From the IMG/VR virus record IMGVR_UViG_3300049432_000039, positions 1 to 60,895 of that record: a stretch of 60,895 nucleotides of DNA. One strand, written 5' to 3'. Of the stretch, positions 29,547 to 38,249 are shown one piece after another; positions within the stretch are counted from its first letter, which is position 1; each line of letters opens with the position of its first letter. A model generated the notes under the pieces. It saw nothing but the letters and a program-made list of their open reading frames with translations, made no database searches and was not told the DNA's origin. Both the position numbers and the translations under genes were made by a program. Source of the stretch: a virus.

Positions 29547-29816
29547 ATGGCTGAGATTCAAGTGATCCACAGTGGGGCGTATCACCACTGGCCGGAGTCG
29601 CCGAGGATCATCGTCATATCGGACAGGTTGGCCGAGGCGCTAGATAACCTGCTCGAGGCCTGCGACGACGTTGCTCACGGTCACTCGCACGACATGGACA
29701 TCGGTCCGGCGCTTGAACGAGTGCGGCGACTCCATGACTGGCGCACGGTTCGGATTGGTGGTGAACTGATCGTGCCTGCTCTTGACCCGCCCGCCGTGGG
29801 CACTGAGGGAGGGTAG
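29547..29816 (+). CDS. small hypothetical protein
   Basis: An 89-aa protein. A helix (RLAEALDNLLEACDDVAHG) is followed by a His-containing stretch. GGAGGA lies upstream of the ATG. Function unknown. Confidence 0.55.
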   Translation: MAEIQVIHSGAYHHWPESPRIIVISDRLAEALDNLLEACDDVAHGHSHDMDIGPALERVRRLHDWRTVRIGGELIVPALDPPAVGTEGG

Positions 29817-29818
29817 GG

Positions 29819-30190
29819 GTGAGCAGGCTGACGGCTGAACGACTGGCTGAGATCAGGCTGTTGTTGACCGACCGCTCGTATCGAGATCGGCTCCAGATCG
29901 CAGCGGATAGCTGGACGAATACCGCCCGCTTCCTTTCCGAGATCGATGTGTTGACCGCTGAGCGGGATGCCGAACGCTCACGCGCCGATGCCCTCGCAGC
30001 GGAGGTTGAGCGGCTCAAGCGCGCGTGTCTGACTCCGAGTGGCCTTGCGTGTCGGCTTTGCACGGCGACATGGCTGGAAGGCGAGGAGGACCACCACCCA
30101 CGGTGTGTCCTGACCGGCCAGCAGCAGCGGGGAGCGGGGAGGCGTAGTGGAGACGATAGCTCTGATCCTGGCCGGAGTCCTGGCTGTTGA
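29819..30190 (+). CDS. coiled-coil protein with Cys pair
   Basis: A 123-aa protein. Residues 1-70 are helical with a heptad segment (ALAAEVERLKRA); then CRLCTATW and HHPRC look like a zinc knuckle. Its last 44 bases overlap the next membrane peptide. Confidence 0.55.
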   Translation: MSRLTAERLAEIRLLLTDRSYRDRLQIAADSWTNTARFLSEIDVLTAERDAERSRADALAAEVERLKRACLTPSGLACRLCTATWLEGEEDHHPRCVLTGQQQRGAGRRSGDDSSDPGRSPGC

Positions 30191-30257
30191 GCTGCTGATC
30201 GCCGCTCAGGTGGTGGGGTGGTATCGGGGGCAGGTTGAGGGGGAGGGAGAGGGGTGA
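30147..30257 (+). CDS. 36-residue membrane peptide
   Basis: GTG start with GGGAGG 4 bases upstream. It is one hydrophobic helix (IALILAGVLAVELLIAA) followed by a short Gly/Glu tail. It overlaps the next start as GTGA. Confidence 0.5.
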   Translation: METIALILAGVLAVELLIAAQVVGWYRGQVEGEGEG

Positions 30258-30451
30258 AGCGCCAGACCGGACCTGGAGGCGTGGCGTTCAAACGGTGTGC
30301 AGTCTGCCACCGTGAGGTGCTCTCTGCCTATCGCGGTGAGGTCACGGCCGTGGGCAAGGGTGAGATCGTGAGTGTTGCCAGGGACGGGACGGTTATCGGC
30401 AAGTGCAGTTGCGGAAAGTGCGTGACGTGGGAGCGGGAACCGGTTCAGTGA
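30254..30451 (+). CDS. zinc-ribbon protein
   Basis: A 65-aa protein with CAVCHREVL and CSCGKC, a zinc ribbon, and beta strands between. GTGA start. Last gene of the main early operon. Confidence 0.65.
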   Translation: MKRQTGPGGVAFKRCAVCHREVLSAYRGEVTAVGKGEIVSVARDGTVIGKCSCGKCVTWEREPVQ

Positions 30452-30615
30452 GGGTCCGCCTGATCGTGGCGTTCTTGATCTCGTATGGATTCTTCGAGCC
30501 TGAACACCACCTCGGCGTTGACGGATCGCCGGTTCCGATGTGCAAGTTCAGTGAGCCGCGCCAGGAGCGCCTTCGGCATGCGGATCAGGCGCGGGACGAT
30601 CTCTTCTTTCGCCAC
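30445..30615 (-). CDS. Arc-type ribbon-helix-helix repressor
   Basis: A 56-aa protein from GTG 30615: RLIRMPKALLARLTELAHRN then RRSVNAEVVFRLEESI, the Arc/Mnt pattern with the conserved RSxNAE. It is antisense to the end of the early operon and divergent from the ParB-like genes. An operator-like palindrome lies in the promoter just upstream. It likely represses that promoter and its own gene. Confidence 0.82.
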   Translation of the reverse strand: MAKEEIVPRLIRMPKALLARLTELAHRNRRSVNAEVVFRLEESIRDQERHDQADPH

Positions 30616-30663
30616 GCCGCATCGTAGACGATGCGATCACCCGGATTCTAGTGTGATATCAGG

Positions 30664-30692
30664 TTGATTACTGCATGTAGTCACCGTATAAT
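30664..30692 (+). promoter_or_regulatory. promoter of ParB-like genes with operator
   Basis: TTGATT (30664-30669), 17-base spacer, TATAAT (30687-30692). The spacer holds TGATTAC-TGCAT-GTAGTCA (30665-30683), a palindrome with one mismatched pair. CTAGTGTGAT and ATCACTTCTAG flank it as a second inverted pair. Probable target of the Arc-type protein. Confidence 0.72.
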
Positions 30693-30722
30693 CACTTCTA
30701 GGAGAAATGCACGGAGGAGCCG

Positions 30723-31589
30723 ATGGCGCTTGAGTTTCACCCGGCGGCAAATCTGTTCCCGTTGATTTCGGATGACAGTCAGGCGTTCAAGGATCTGGTC
30801 GAGGACATCCGGACGCAGGGGCAGATTGAACCTATTGAGTTGTTTGAGGGGAAGATCCTCGATGGCCGGCACCGCTATCGCGCTTGTGTCGCCGCCGGCG
30901 TCGAGCCGAAGACGGCCACTTGGAGTGGCGACAATCCGTACGCGTATGTCGTTTCGAAGAACCTCCACCGTCGCCATTTGACGGACGATCAGAGGGCAGC
31001 CGTGGCGTTCGATGCGATGCCGAAGATTGAGGAAGAGGCCGAGGCGCGGAGGCGCGCGAAGATCAGCGAATCTCAGACTGAGGCCAACTCGAAGGCGATT
31101 CAGACGCGGTTGAATTCAACCGCGTCTGAATCTGGAGGAGAGCACGTTTCCCGTAAGGAAGCCGCTGAGCAGTTCCAGGTTTCGCAGGACCGGATTCGGC
31201 GAGCGAAGGCGCTCGGAGCTGCTGACCGGAACGTACTTGAGGAGGTGAAGACGGGCAAGATCAGCTTGAAGAAGGCAGAGGATAAGGTCAAGAAGTCACG
31301 GCGACCGGTGCCGAATCCGAATGTCCATATCCCCGGACAAGTCGTTCAGGCACCACGCCCGCCACGGCAGATACCGGCGCTTCAGGATCGCTTGTACAAG
31401 ACGATTCAGAGCTTCCCGGATGAGCGCACGGCAAAGGCGTTGGCACGGGAGATCCAGACGGAGAATCTGGATCTCCCGCAGGATGCCATCCGAAAACTGA
31501 CTGACCATCTCAAGGAATCAGGCAGGGGCCGGACGGCTTTAGCTCGAGGGCTTATTGCCCTCGCGAACAGGGATAATCGTACAGCATGA
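30723..31589 (+). CDS. ParB-like protein 1
   Basis: A 288-aa protein. The N-terminal 90 residues are a ParB/sulfiredoxin-like domain (LVEDIRTQGQIEPIELFEG, ILDGRHRYRACVAAG), followed by a helix-turn-helix (SRKEAAEQFQVSQDRIRRAK) and a helical tail. ParB-like phage proteins act in DNA binding or as nucleases or transcription factors. No ParA is encoded, so plasmid-type partition is not supported. GGAGG precedes the ATG. Confidence 0.75.
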   Translation: MALEFHPAANLFPLISDDSQAFKDLVEDIRTQGQIEPIELFEGKILDGRHRYRACVAAGVEPKTATWSGDNPYAYVVSKNLHRRHLTDDQRAAVAFDAMPKIEEEAEARRRAKISESQTEANSKAIQTRLNSTASESGGEHVSRKEAAEQFQVSQDRIRRAKALGAADRNVLEEVKTGKISLKKAEDKVKKSRRPVPNPNVHIPGQVVQAPRPPRQIPALQDRLYKTIQSFPDERTAKALAREIQTENLDLPQDAIRKLTDHLKESGRGRTALARGLIALANRDNRTA

Positions 31590-32461
31590 GCGGATACCAG
31601 AACGGTGCGTGGGGCAGCCTGCTCCAGCGTTCCTCGGAAATGCGAGACCTCGGCCTTGAAGACCTTCGGGTCGATATGCGGTTTCAGCGGGCGATCAATC
31701 CGCATTCGCTGGAGCGTATCAAGGCCGAGTACCACCCGAACGGCATTGGCCATATCCTCGTGGCCGGTGTCCAGCCAGTGAATTCCGGTGAGCCACGGTA
31801 CGCCGTGATCGACGGGCAAACGCGTTATCGCGCGCTCTGTGACTTGATTGAGGATCAGCGCGAAGGGAAAGAAGTTCCAACGGGGCTGAGTCAGACGATC
31901 CGGGCTGAGGTCTTCCCGGATCTTTCGGTGCCCGAGGCCGCGTTGCTCTTCCGCCTGCGCAATACCCAGAAGCCGGTCCCGCCCGTGGATCGGAGCCGTA
32001 TTGCCGTTATCGAAGGCGATCCGGAGATGCGGACCGTCGTTGAGCAGTCACTTGAAGCGGGCTACGTCGTCTTCAGTGACAACGAATCCATCATTGCCAC
32101 GATGGAAAAGGGTGTCGAGGAGGCTCGACGTATCGTGAGATGGGGCGTCAAGTATGATCGCCCAAAACTTCTTGCTGAGGCATTGACGATTCAGGCCGAG
32201 GCGTTCCGGAACCCCGACTCGCCGGATCTGCGCGGTACGATCCACCCGAAGATCCTCCAGGCGACGGCTGATCTCTTGCGAAAAAATCCAAACCTCGTGG
32301 AGGCTGAGCTGTCGCGCGTCATGCGGACGATGAATGACCTCCTCTTCGATTCGGAGAAGATCGCCTCGAAGGATCGGATTCGGTTGCATAAGGCGATTCA
32401 GATCGTCCTCCGCGAGCGATATAACAAGGGCAAGGGGAAAGCGGAGCGCATCAAGGTCTGA
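31586..32461 (+). CDS. ParB-like protein 2
   Basis: A 291-aa protein coupled to the first by ATGA. It has a second ParB-type N-domain (RFQRAINPHSLERIKAEY, RYAVIDGQTRYRALCDL) and a long helical C-terminal region. Resembles DUF6551-type proteins. The pair forms its own operon between an Arc-type control region and a terminator. Confidence 0.7.
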   Translation: MSGYQNGAWGSLLQRSSEMRDLGLEDLRVDMRFQRAINPHSLERIKAEYHPNGIGHILVAGVQPVNSGEPRYAVIDGQTRYRALCDLIEDQREGKEVPTGLSQTIRAEVFPDLSVPEAALLFRLRNTQKPVPPVDRSRIAVIEGDPEMRTVVEQSLEAGYVVFSDNESIIATMEKGVEEARRIVRWGVKYDRPKLLAEALTIQAEAFRNPDSPDLRGTIHPKILQATADLLRKNPNLVEAELSRVMRTMNDLLFDSEKIASKDRIRLHKAIQIVLRERYNKGKGKAERIKV

Positions 32462-32524
32462 CCTCGCGTATACTGATCCTGAATTGCATACGGGCGAGCA
32501 TTCGCCCTGCTAGATGAGACTTCG

Positions 32525-32563
32525 AGAGCTCATCGCCGGTTGACGCCGGCGGTGGGCTCTTTT
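32525..32563 (+). terminator. rho-independent terminator
   Basis: GAGCTCATCGCCGG pairs with CCGGCG..GGGCTC around TTGACG, followed by TTTT. A smaller GGGCGA/TCGCCC stem precedes it at 32492-32507. It ends the ParB-like operon before the late genes. Confidence 0.8.
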
Positions 32564-32580
32564 GCGTTCCTGGAGGCCCC

Positions 32581-32784
32581 ATGGACCAGCACGACCGTCA
32601 CGTCGCCGTCGACTACGCCCGTCTGTTGCTGGGCGTCTCTGCCCTGATCGCCGCGATCTGCTTCGCGATCCTGGTGGGCTGGCTGGTGCTCTCCAAGCAG
32701 GACAGCAAGCTCTACGAGGCGGACAACACGGTGTGCGTCAGCCAGCCGCTCCAGGTCCAGTGCTTCGAGCGGAAGCCCCGATGA
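32581..32784 (+). CDS. single-pass membrane protein
   Basis: A 67-aa protein. A hydrophobic helix at about 15-38 (LLLGVSALIAAICFAILVGW) is followed by two Cys in a short outer part. GGAGG precedes the ATG. First gene after the terminator. Confidence 0.6.
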   Translation: MDQHDRHVAVDYARLLLGVSALIAAICFAILVGWLVLSKQDSKLYEADNTVCVSQPLQVQCFERKPR

Positions 32785-32963
32785 TCGTCGCCATCCTGGT
32801 AGCGCTGCTCGTGACCGTGATCGTGTACGGACTGACCAGAATGGCCTGCGACAAGGTGATCGCGGCCGAGTACCAGTGGATTGCGTGGCTGGTTGCCATC
32901 GTCCTGATCGTGGTCGCCTGGTGGCGGCTTGTCCTGGGCGAGCTGATCGGCCCGCTCCCGTGA
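32781..32963 (+). CDS. two-segment membrane protein
   Basis: A 60-aa protein. It has two hydrophobic helices (MIVAILVALLVTVIVYGL; WIAWLVAIVLIVVAWW). ATGA start. Possibly a second holin-like protein, away from the endolysin. Confidence 0.55.
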   Translation: MIVAILVALLVTVIVYGLTRMACDKVIAAEYQWIAWLVAIVLIVVAWWRLVLGELIGPLP

Positions 32964-33028
32964 TGCGCACACTCGCGGCGTTCTTCGCCGGCGCCCTGGC
33001 CGGCGCCCTGGCGCTGCTGGAGGCATAA
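32963..33028 (+). CDS. 21-residue hydrophobic peptide
   Basis: ATG in a TGATG overlap. The peptide is AFFAGALAGALALLEA-like throughout. Too short for confident assignment, but the overlap and composition match the other tiny membrane peptides. Confidence 0.35.
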   Translation: MRTLAAFFAGALAGALALLEA

Positions 33029-33033
33029 CACCG

Positions 33034-34662
33034 ATGGCTGCACCGCGATCACAACATACCACCCTGGCTGCACGACTGGCCGTCCTGGTCGCTGCCGTGG
33101 CGGTGTCGATCGTGGTGACCCATGCGCCCGACCGCCTGCCGATCGACCACCGCGCTCACGCCGCGCCGGCCGCACAGGCGACGCCCGGCCCCTGGACCGA
33201 GACCTTCAACCAGTACGAGGTCGGCGTCCCGATGCCGCTCACGTCTGGCCCCGGCCAGGACGTGTACGTCCACATGCGCGACCGCGAGAAATGGGCGAGC
33301 GGCCCCGACCCCATGCCGCTCGACCCGGTCGGCGCCCCGCAGTTCGGCATCTCGCACGGCGCGATGTGCCAGGCGCCGCCGGCCACGCACGCGAACCACC
33401 CCGGCACCACCGGCGCGTGGGGTGACTCGGTGTTCGTCTGCGGGTCGGCATCGACGCCGCACATGATGACGGCGATCAACGGCGGCAACTACGGCCTGCT
33501 CTACTACACCCCCGCGCAGATGATCGATTTCGACGGCACCGAGGCCGTTATCAGGTTCGACGTCTCGTCGCTGCATGCATCCGGCCGCGACTGGTGGGAC
33601 GTCTGGATCACGCCGTGGGACGACAACCTGCCGGCCCCGTTGGAGTGGTGGCTGCCGGCCCTGGCCGGCGAGCCGAAGAACGCCCTCCACATCAAGGTGG
33701 GCGAGCGCGGAAACCTGGAGCAGTCCATCTTTCGGGATGGCGTCGAACAGGGTTGGAGCTGGCAGAGCTGGGTACCCGCCGACACGCTGATGACCCCGTC
33801 GGCCAACCGTCGTGACACGGTCGAGATCACGGTATCCCCGACCCGCCTTCGGGCCTGTTGGCCGCCGGGCCAGCAAGCGGTCAATGGCGGCCAGGGCTTC
33901 TGCTACGCCTCGACGCCGGAGACCCCGCTCTCCCCGGCGCTGACCTGGAGCCGTGGGATCGTCCAAATCGGGCACCACTCCTACAACCCGGGCAAGGCCT
34001 GCGAGTGGGACGGGAGCTGCGGCCCCGGCACGTGGCACTGGGACAATTTCAGCCTCTCCCGCGCCGTGCCGTACACGATGATCCGCGCCAACGAGCGCGC
34101 GGCCATCGAGGCCACCCAGGGCGCACCGATGACCTTCACCTTCCCCGAGCCCGCCCCGGCAGACAGCTCCCTGCGCGTCTCCGCGTTCGGCCTGGGCTAT
34201 CAGTACAGCACCGATGGCGGGACGACCTGGGCGCCGTTGCGGCGTCAGCCATCCGGGCGCACGGACACCGGCGGCGAGATGGAGCCGTACTGGCAGGCCA
34301 TCCCGGCCGGTACGACCGCCGTCCAGTTGAAAACGACGGCGGTCAACCCGAACGGCCAGGGCGGGGTCGACTACGCGGCGATCTGGTCGCAGAATCCCCG
34401 GTCGGCGGCGCCGACCCCGGCGACCATGCCGCCCACCGCAACCCTCATCCCGACGCCCGCCCCGACTGAGACACCCATCCTCACCAGCACGCCGCTGCCG
34501 ACGATGACGCCGATCCCGCCCACGACCACGAAGGCGGCGACTGCCGTGCCGCCGACGAGCACCCCGATGCCACCGACCGCGACCGTCATAGCGGCGCCGC
34601 TCGGGGCCTGTTCGGTCACGGTCGCCCCGAACCGCAAGACCGGATCATGGAGTTGCCCCTGA
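33034..34662 (+). CDS. secreted protein with Thr/Pro linker
   Basis: A 542-aa protein. The N-terminus has a signal peptide or anchor (RLAVLVAAVAVSIVVTHA). Residues of about 50-330 are a Trp- and Gly-rich beta domain resembling lectin/glucanase folds (FDVSSLHASGRDWWDVWI, GTWHWDNFSLS). Residues of about 340-435 form a second beta domain, and 440-520 a Thr/Pro/Ala linker. It ends in a two-Cys segment. It may be a lysogenic-conversion product or virion decoration that binds surface glycans. The linker type is common in Chloroflexota exoproteins. Confidence 0.6.
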   Translation: MAAPRSQHTTLAARLAVLVAAVAVSIVVTHAPDRLPIDHRAHAAPAAQATPGPWTETFNQYEVGVPMPLTSGPGQDVYVHMRDREKWASGPDPMPLDPVGAPQFGISHGAMCQAPPATHANHPGTTGAWGDSVFVCGSASTPHMMTAINGGNYGLLYYTPAQMIDFDGTEAVIRFDVSSLHASGRDWWDVWITPWDDNLPAPLEWWLPALAGEPKNALHIKVGERGNLEQSIFRDGVEQGWSWQSWVPADTLMTPSANRRDTVEITVSPTRLRACWPPGQQAVNGGQGFCYASTPETPLSPALTWSRGIVQIGHHSYNPGKACEWDGSCGPGTWHWDNFSLSRAVPYTMIRANERAAIEATQGAPMTFTFPEPAPADSSLRVSAFGLGYQYSTDGGTTWAPLRRQPSGRTDTGGEMEPYWQAIPAGTTAVQLKTTAVNPNGQGGVDYAAIWSQNPRSAAPTPATMPPTATLIPTPAPTETPILTSTPLPTMTPIPPTTTKAATAVPPTSTPMPPTATVIAAPLGACSVTVAPNRKTGSWSCP

Positions 34663-34741
34663 TGCCGCTCCACACCTTCGACGCCCCACCAGCCACCGAT
34701 GCGCCAGCGTTGATTTCGATTGAAATCCGGTAGGGAATTCA

Positions 34742-35131
34742 ATGGCAGGCAAGGGCGGGGCCAGACCGGGTGCTGGACGCAAGCCGAAAGGCATCAAGCG
34801 CGTGATCCACGCGTCCCCGATTCAGGTGGTTGAGGCAAAGATCAGCGAGAAACTGCCGTGGCTGGCAGACAAGCTCTTTGAACTTGCCGAAGGCGTTCAG
34901 GTGCAGAAGACTGACCGTCGCGGTCGAACCAGGATCTACTCCGAGCCTCCCGACCGCCAGGCGATCGAGTACCTGATGGATCGGGTGATGGGCAAGCCGA
35001 CGCAGCCGATCAGTCTGGTAGACAAGGTCCGCGAGATGGCCGCTGCTGAGGGACTCACTGATGAAGAGACCGCCGCCGCTGTGACCGAAGCCGAGCGGAT
35101 CATGAAGGCGCCGACACGTGCTCGCAGTTAG
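34742..35131 (+). CDS. terS: terminase small subunit
   Basis: A 129-aa protein beginning GGARPGAGRKPKG, the common TerS/DNA-binding start, with helical centre and acidic tail. It overlaps the large subunit by 14 bases. It recognises phage DNA for packaging. Bases 34663-34741 hold no convincing gene. Confidence 0.75.
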   Translation: MAGKGGARPGAGRKPKGIKRVIHASPIQVVEAKISEKLPWLADKLFELAEGVQVQKTDRRGRTRIYSEPPDRQAIEYLMDRVMGKPTQPISLVDKVREMAAAEGLTDEETAAAVTEAERIMKAPTRARS

Positions 35132-36500
35132 CCCGATCGACGCTCAGGCCGCTGCGCTCCTTGCGGTGCGTACGGTCAAGGCGCGGCGCTCAGAATCCCC
35201 CGTGGCCATGCTTTCACCGCTTCAGTGGGCCGAGCAGAACGCGGTGATTGTCAGGCCCGGAATCGGCACTGAGCGTTGGCAGCCATATCCATTTCAGGCC
35301 AGACTGCTGGACGACACCAGTCCGCTTCGGATCGTGCTGAAGGCCCGGCAGACCGGCCTATCGACGGCGATCGCGCTGGAAGCGCTGTACTACGCACTCC
35401 ACAAACCGCATGATCGTACCCTGTTCGTCTCACGGAGTGAGAATCTGGCAGCGCTCTTGATTAGCTACGTTCGGGTCGCGATTGCCGGCCTGCCGATACC
35501 GATCAAACTGGTCTCTGAGAGTCAAAGTAAACTCGTGTTCTCCAACGGTTCGGAGATCGTCTCATTGCCGGCTAACCCGGCAACCGGACGCGGGTACCCA
35601 TCATCTCGGGTCTACCTCGACGAGGCGGCGTACATGCTGTACGCCGATCTGATCTTGCAGGGCGTGCTGCCGACACTGGCGCCCGGCGGTCAGCTCACCG
35701 TGTTGAGCACGCCGAAGGGTCGCACCAATCTGTTCGCTCGAACCTGGATGGGTTTTGCGGGCGGCGACTGGTCGCGTCACACCGTCCACTTCACGGACTG
35801 CCCGAAGTACGACGACGCATGGGAGGCACACACCCGAGCGACGATGACCGCGCAGGGATTTGCCGAGGAGTTCGGGTGCGACTTCATCGCGTCGAGCGGT
35901 GCGATAACCTGGTTACGTGAGTGGTGTCAGCAGCGGTACGACATCACCGATGAGGCGATGGCAAAGGCTGTGATCGCCCGCTTCCTGTCATATGACACCG
36001 CCTCGAAGGACAAGGATACCAACGCCTATTCCGCATGCGTCGTCGGTGAGCTTCTGGGTGACTACCGGCTGCGGATTCGGTACGTCTGGCGTGAGCGCCT
36101 GCTGATGCCGGAGCTGGTCGCTCGGATCGAGCAGGATGCTGTCGCATGGGATACGGACGAGAAACTGCACGAGGTCATCATCGAAGATCGGGCATCCGGT
36201 ATCGGTGCCTACCAGACGCTCATGGCATCGGGATCTGTGCGTCTACGCGCTGCCCTGCGCGCCTTCAACCCAACGACGAGCAAAGAAGAGCGGTTCGGCA
36301 CGGCCGGCGTCTGGGTAGCGAACCAGTCAGTGATCCTGCCGTCGCCATCGCCGGCGTCCCCCTGGCTCATGCCGCTGGAGTCGGAACTGTTCGAGGAGAG
36401 CGAGTTTGTCGACCAGCGCGACGCCGTGGCCCAGTTGATCCTCTTCAAAGAACCGTACCTCTCGCAGGGCTGGCGTGCCCGGCAAGGACAAGCAGCGTGA
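35118..36500 (+). CDS. terL: terminase large subunit
   Basis: A 460-aa packaging motor. ATPase: Walker A-like KARQTGLST, Walker B RVYLDEAAYM, coupling motif LSTPKG. RNase-H-like nuclease: YDTASKDKD, IIEDRASG and DQRDAV. GTG start. Length and motifs are typical. Confidence 0.92.
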   Translation: MLAVSPIDAQAAALLAVRTVKARRSESPVAMLSPLQWAEQNAVIVRPGIGTERWQPYPFQARLLDDTSPLRIVLKARQTGLSTAIALEALYYALHKPHDRTLFVSRSENLAALLISYVRVAIAGLPIPIKLVSESQSKLVFSNGSEIVSLPANPATGRGYPSSRVYLDEAAYMLYADLILQGVLPTLAPGGQLTVLSTPKGRTNLFARTWMGFAGGDWSRHTVHFTDCPKYDDAWEAHTRATMTAQGFAEEFGCDFIASSGAITWLREWCQQRYDITDEAMAKAVIARFLSYDTASKDKDTNAYSACVVGELLGDYRLRIRYVWRERLLMPELVARIEQDAVAWDTDEKLHEVIIEDRASGIGAYQTLMASGSVRLRAALRAFNPTTSKEERFGTAGVWVANQSVILPSPSPASPWLMPLESELFEESEFVDQRDAVAQLILFKEPYLSQGWRARQGQAA

Positions 36501-36616
36501 GCAGATCATGGCGGGATGACTTCGAGGTCTTCATAGCGCTGTATATCGTCATGCCCATCAGCGTCTATCTTGGCTTCAAGCTCTACGTCGTACTGCGATT
36601 GGCAGGTGTTCTTTGA
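36497..36616 (+). CDS. 39-residue membrane peptide
   Basis: GTGA start on the terminase stop. A hydrophobic helix (VFIALYIVMPISVYLGFKLY) fills most of it. It overlaps the portal start as TTGA. An unusual membrane peptide between TerL and portal. Confidence 0.5.
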   Translation: MSRSWRDDFEVFIALYIVMPISVYLGFKLYVVLRLAGVL

Positions 36617-38229
36617 GCCTCCTCAGTGGGATCAGCCGGTTCTTCGGCACCAGCGCGCCTGCCGTCAACGGCAGCGCCGTCGATTACCGCGCCCAGGTCA
36701 CCCGGCGCACCCGGCTCGATGCCGCCGAGCAGCGCGACATCTACGCCGTCCTGCGAGCCTTTTACCTGAATTCTGATCTCTACGAGTACCTGCGCTCCGA
36801 GCGGTTCATGGTGACCGCCAACACGCCCAATCTCAAACCCCTGCGCAATCCAATTCCAGCAGCGATTGACTTTTTTAGTGTGAAGTCGTGGCCGGAGCCG
36901 CTAGAGCTCACCTCCCCGAGAGAGACGACCGACGAGACATCCGAAACGACCGACCCCGTGCTGGCCGCCATCGAGCAGGTCTGGCAATGGTCGAACTGGC
37001 CCCGTCGCCGCGAGATGGTCGCGCACTGCGCCGCGTTGTACGGGGAATGCTATCTGAAGGTCGTGGCCGACCCGATCAGGGGCCGCGTCTGGTTCGAGGT
37101 CATCGAGCCACAGTATGTTCAGGATTTCGAGGACGACGAACGCGACTATCTGACATGGCTGCGCCTCGACGTCCCGAAGTGCGACATCAACCGCGAGACC
37201 GGCGAGACGCGCGAGTACACCAGGACCGAGGTCTGGTCGAAGGACGACGGTACCTATCGCGTCTGGCACACGGACGGCGACCAGTACGGCAAGCCATTGA
37301 ACAGCCTGGGCGCGGTCCGGGTTGAAGAGTCCGGTACGCTGGCCGAGCTTGGCATCGACTTCCTACCGTTTATCAGGATCGTCTTCAAGGACGTCGGGCA
37401 GAAGCGCGGGCTCGGCGCTGTGCAGGGTGCCATTGAGCCGGTCGTCGAGGCTGACTTGATGGCGACCCACCTCCACGGGACATTATTTACCTCACTGGAC
37501 GAGACGACCGTCATCACCCGAGATGGCACCGACGCCAACGGCCGCACGTTACCGGCCGTCCAACTGCCCAACGCAACACCCGCCTTCGACGCGCTCGGCC
37601 GAGAATTGCGCAGCCCGGGTGCCAATGCTGATGGCAGCGTCACGATCGGCAATTCGACGCTCATGTCGTTGCCCGGCGGCGCACACGTCGAGTTCCTGGT
37701 GCCGCCGATTGCCTATGAGGCGGCGCTGAACATCCAGCAGGATCATGATGCCCACATCGAGCATCTGGTGCCGGCGCTCGCCTACAGTCGTCTCGGTGAG
37801 ATGGGCACTGCTGAACTGAGCGGTCGAGCGATTCGCTACCGGCTCTCGGCTGCGATTGACCAGATCCTCATGGTGCGTGCGCACCTCCTAGCCGGCCTGA
37901 AACAAGCGGATGAGATCGCCCTGACACTCGGCCAAGTCAACGGTATTTTTCAGTTGCCCGGGTCTTTTGACTCCGGAGCCTTCGAGCATGGTTTCGCCGA
38001 ACGCGACGTCATCCCTATCTCGGATTTCGAGGACAGTCAGACGCTCGCTCAGAAAGCATCGGCATTCTCATCCTTTGCTGCTGCGGGCTTGCCTCTGGCC
38101 GAAAATCTGAAGCTTCAGGGCTACGCCGATGACGTATGCGGCGGTCGTCGTCGACATGGCGGCACAGGAGCAGGAAGCAGCCTTCGAGCAGCAGCAAGAG
38201 TTGGCAGCAGCATCGGCAGCGCCGGCTGA
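36613..38229 (+). CDS. portal protein (C-terminus frameshifted?)
   Basis: A 538-aa dodecameric portal candidate that forms the DNA channel. It lies directly after TerL, with typical features: LRSERFMVTANTPNLKPLRN, AHCAALYGECYLKVVADP, LPFIRIVFKDVG, and the stem/wing region around LVPALAYSRLGEMGT. TTG start. From 38132 the frame turns into a Gly/Arg-rich tail, whereas the +1 frame encodes an acidic Gln/Glu-rich tail (MAAQEQEAAFEQQQELAAAS) ending at 38257, as portals often have. One extra base near 38131 is suspected. Confidence 0.85.
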   Translation: MSLLSGISRFFGTSAPAVNGSAVDYRAQVTRRTRLDAAEQRDIYAVLRAFYLNSDLYEYLRSERFMVTANTPNLKPLRNPIPAAIDFFSVKSWPEPLELTSPRETTDETSETTDPVLAAIEQVWQWSNWPRRREMVAHCAALYGECYLKVVADPIRGRVWFEVIEPQYVQDFEDDERDYLTWLRLDVPKCDINRETGETREYTRTEVWSKDDGTYRVWHTDGDQYGKPLNSLGAVRVEESGTLAELGIDFLPFIRIVFKDVGQKRGLGAVQGAIEPVVEADLMATHLHGTLFTSLDETTVITRDGTDANGRTLPAVQLPNATPAFDALGRELRSPGANADGSVTIGNSTLMSLPGGAHVEFLVPPIAYEAALNIQQDHDAHIEHLVPALAYSRLGEMGTAELSGRAIRYRLSAAIDQILMVRAHLLAGLKQADEIALTLGQVNGIFQLPGSFDSGAFEHGFAERDVIPISDFEDSQTLAQKASAFSSFAAAGLPLAENLKLQGYADDVCGGRRRHGGTGAGSSLRAAARVGSSIGSAG

Positions 38230-38249
38230 GGGGAACGGGGGAGGCTTCG

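Noticed and set aside
30448-30627. 59-codon rightward frame starting in a GTGA overlap
   Set aside because: The opposite strand encodes a clear Arc-type repressor over the same bases; the plus-strand peptide has no motif.
33049-34038. 329-codon leftward frame under the secreted protein
   Set aside because: Shadow composition and no ribosome site; the plus strand has signal peptide and domains.
34662-34733. 23-codon frame before terS in a TGATG overlap
   Set aside because: No motif; contains a GATTTC/GAAATC inverted repeat instead, so it may be just spacer.
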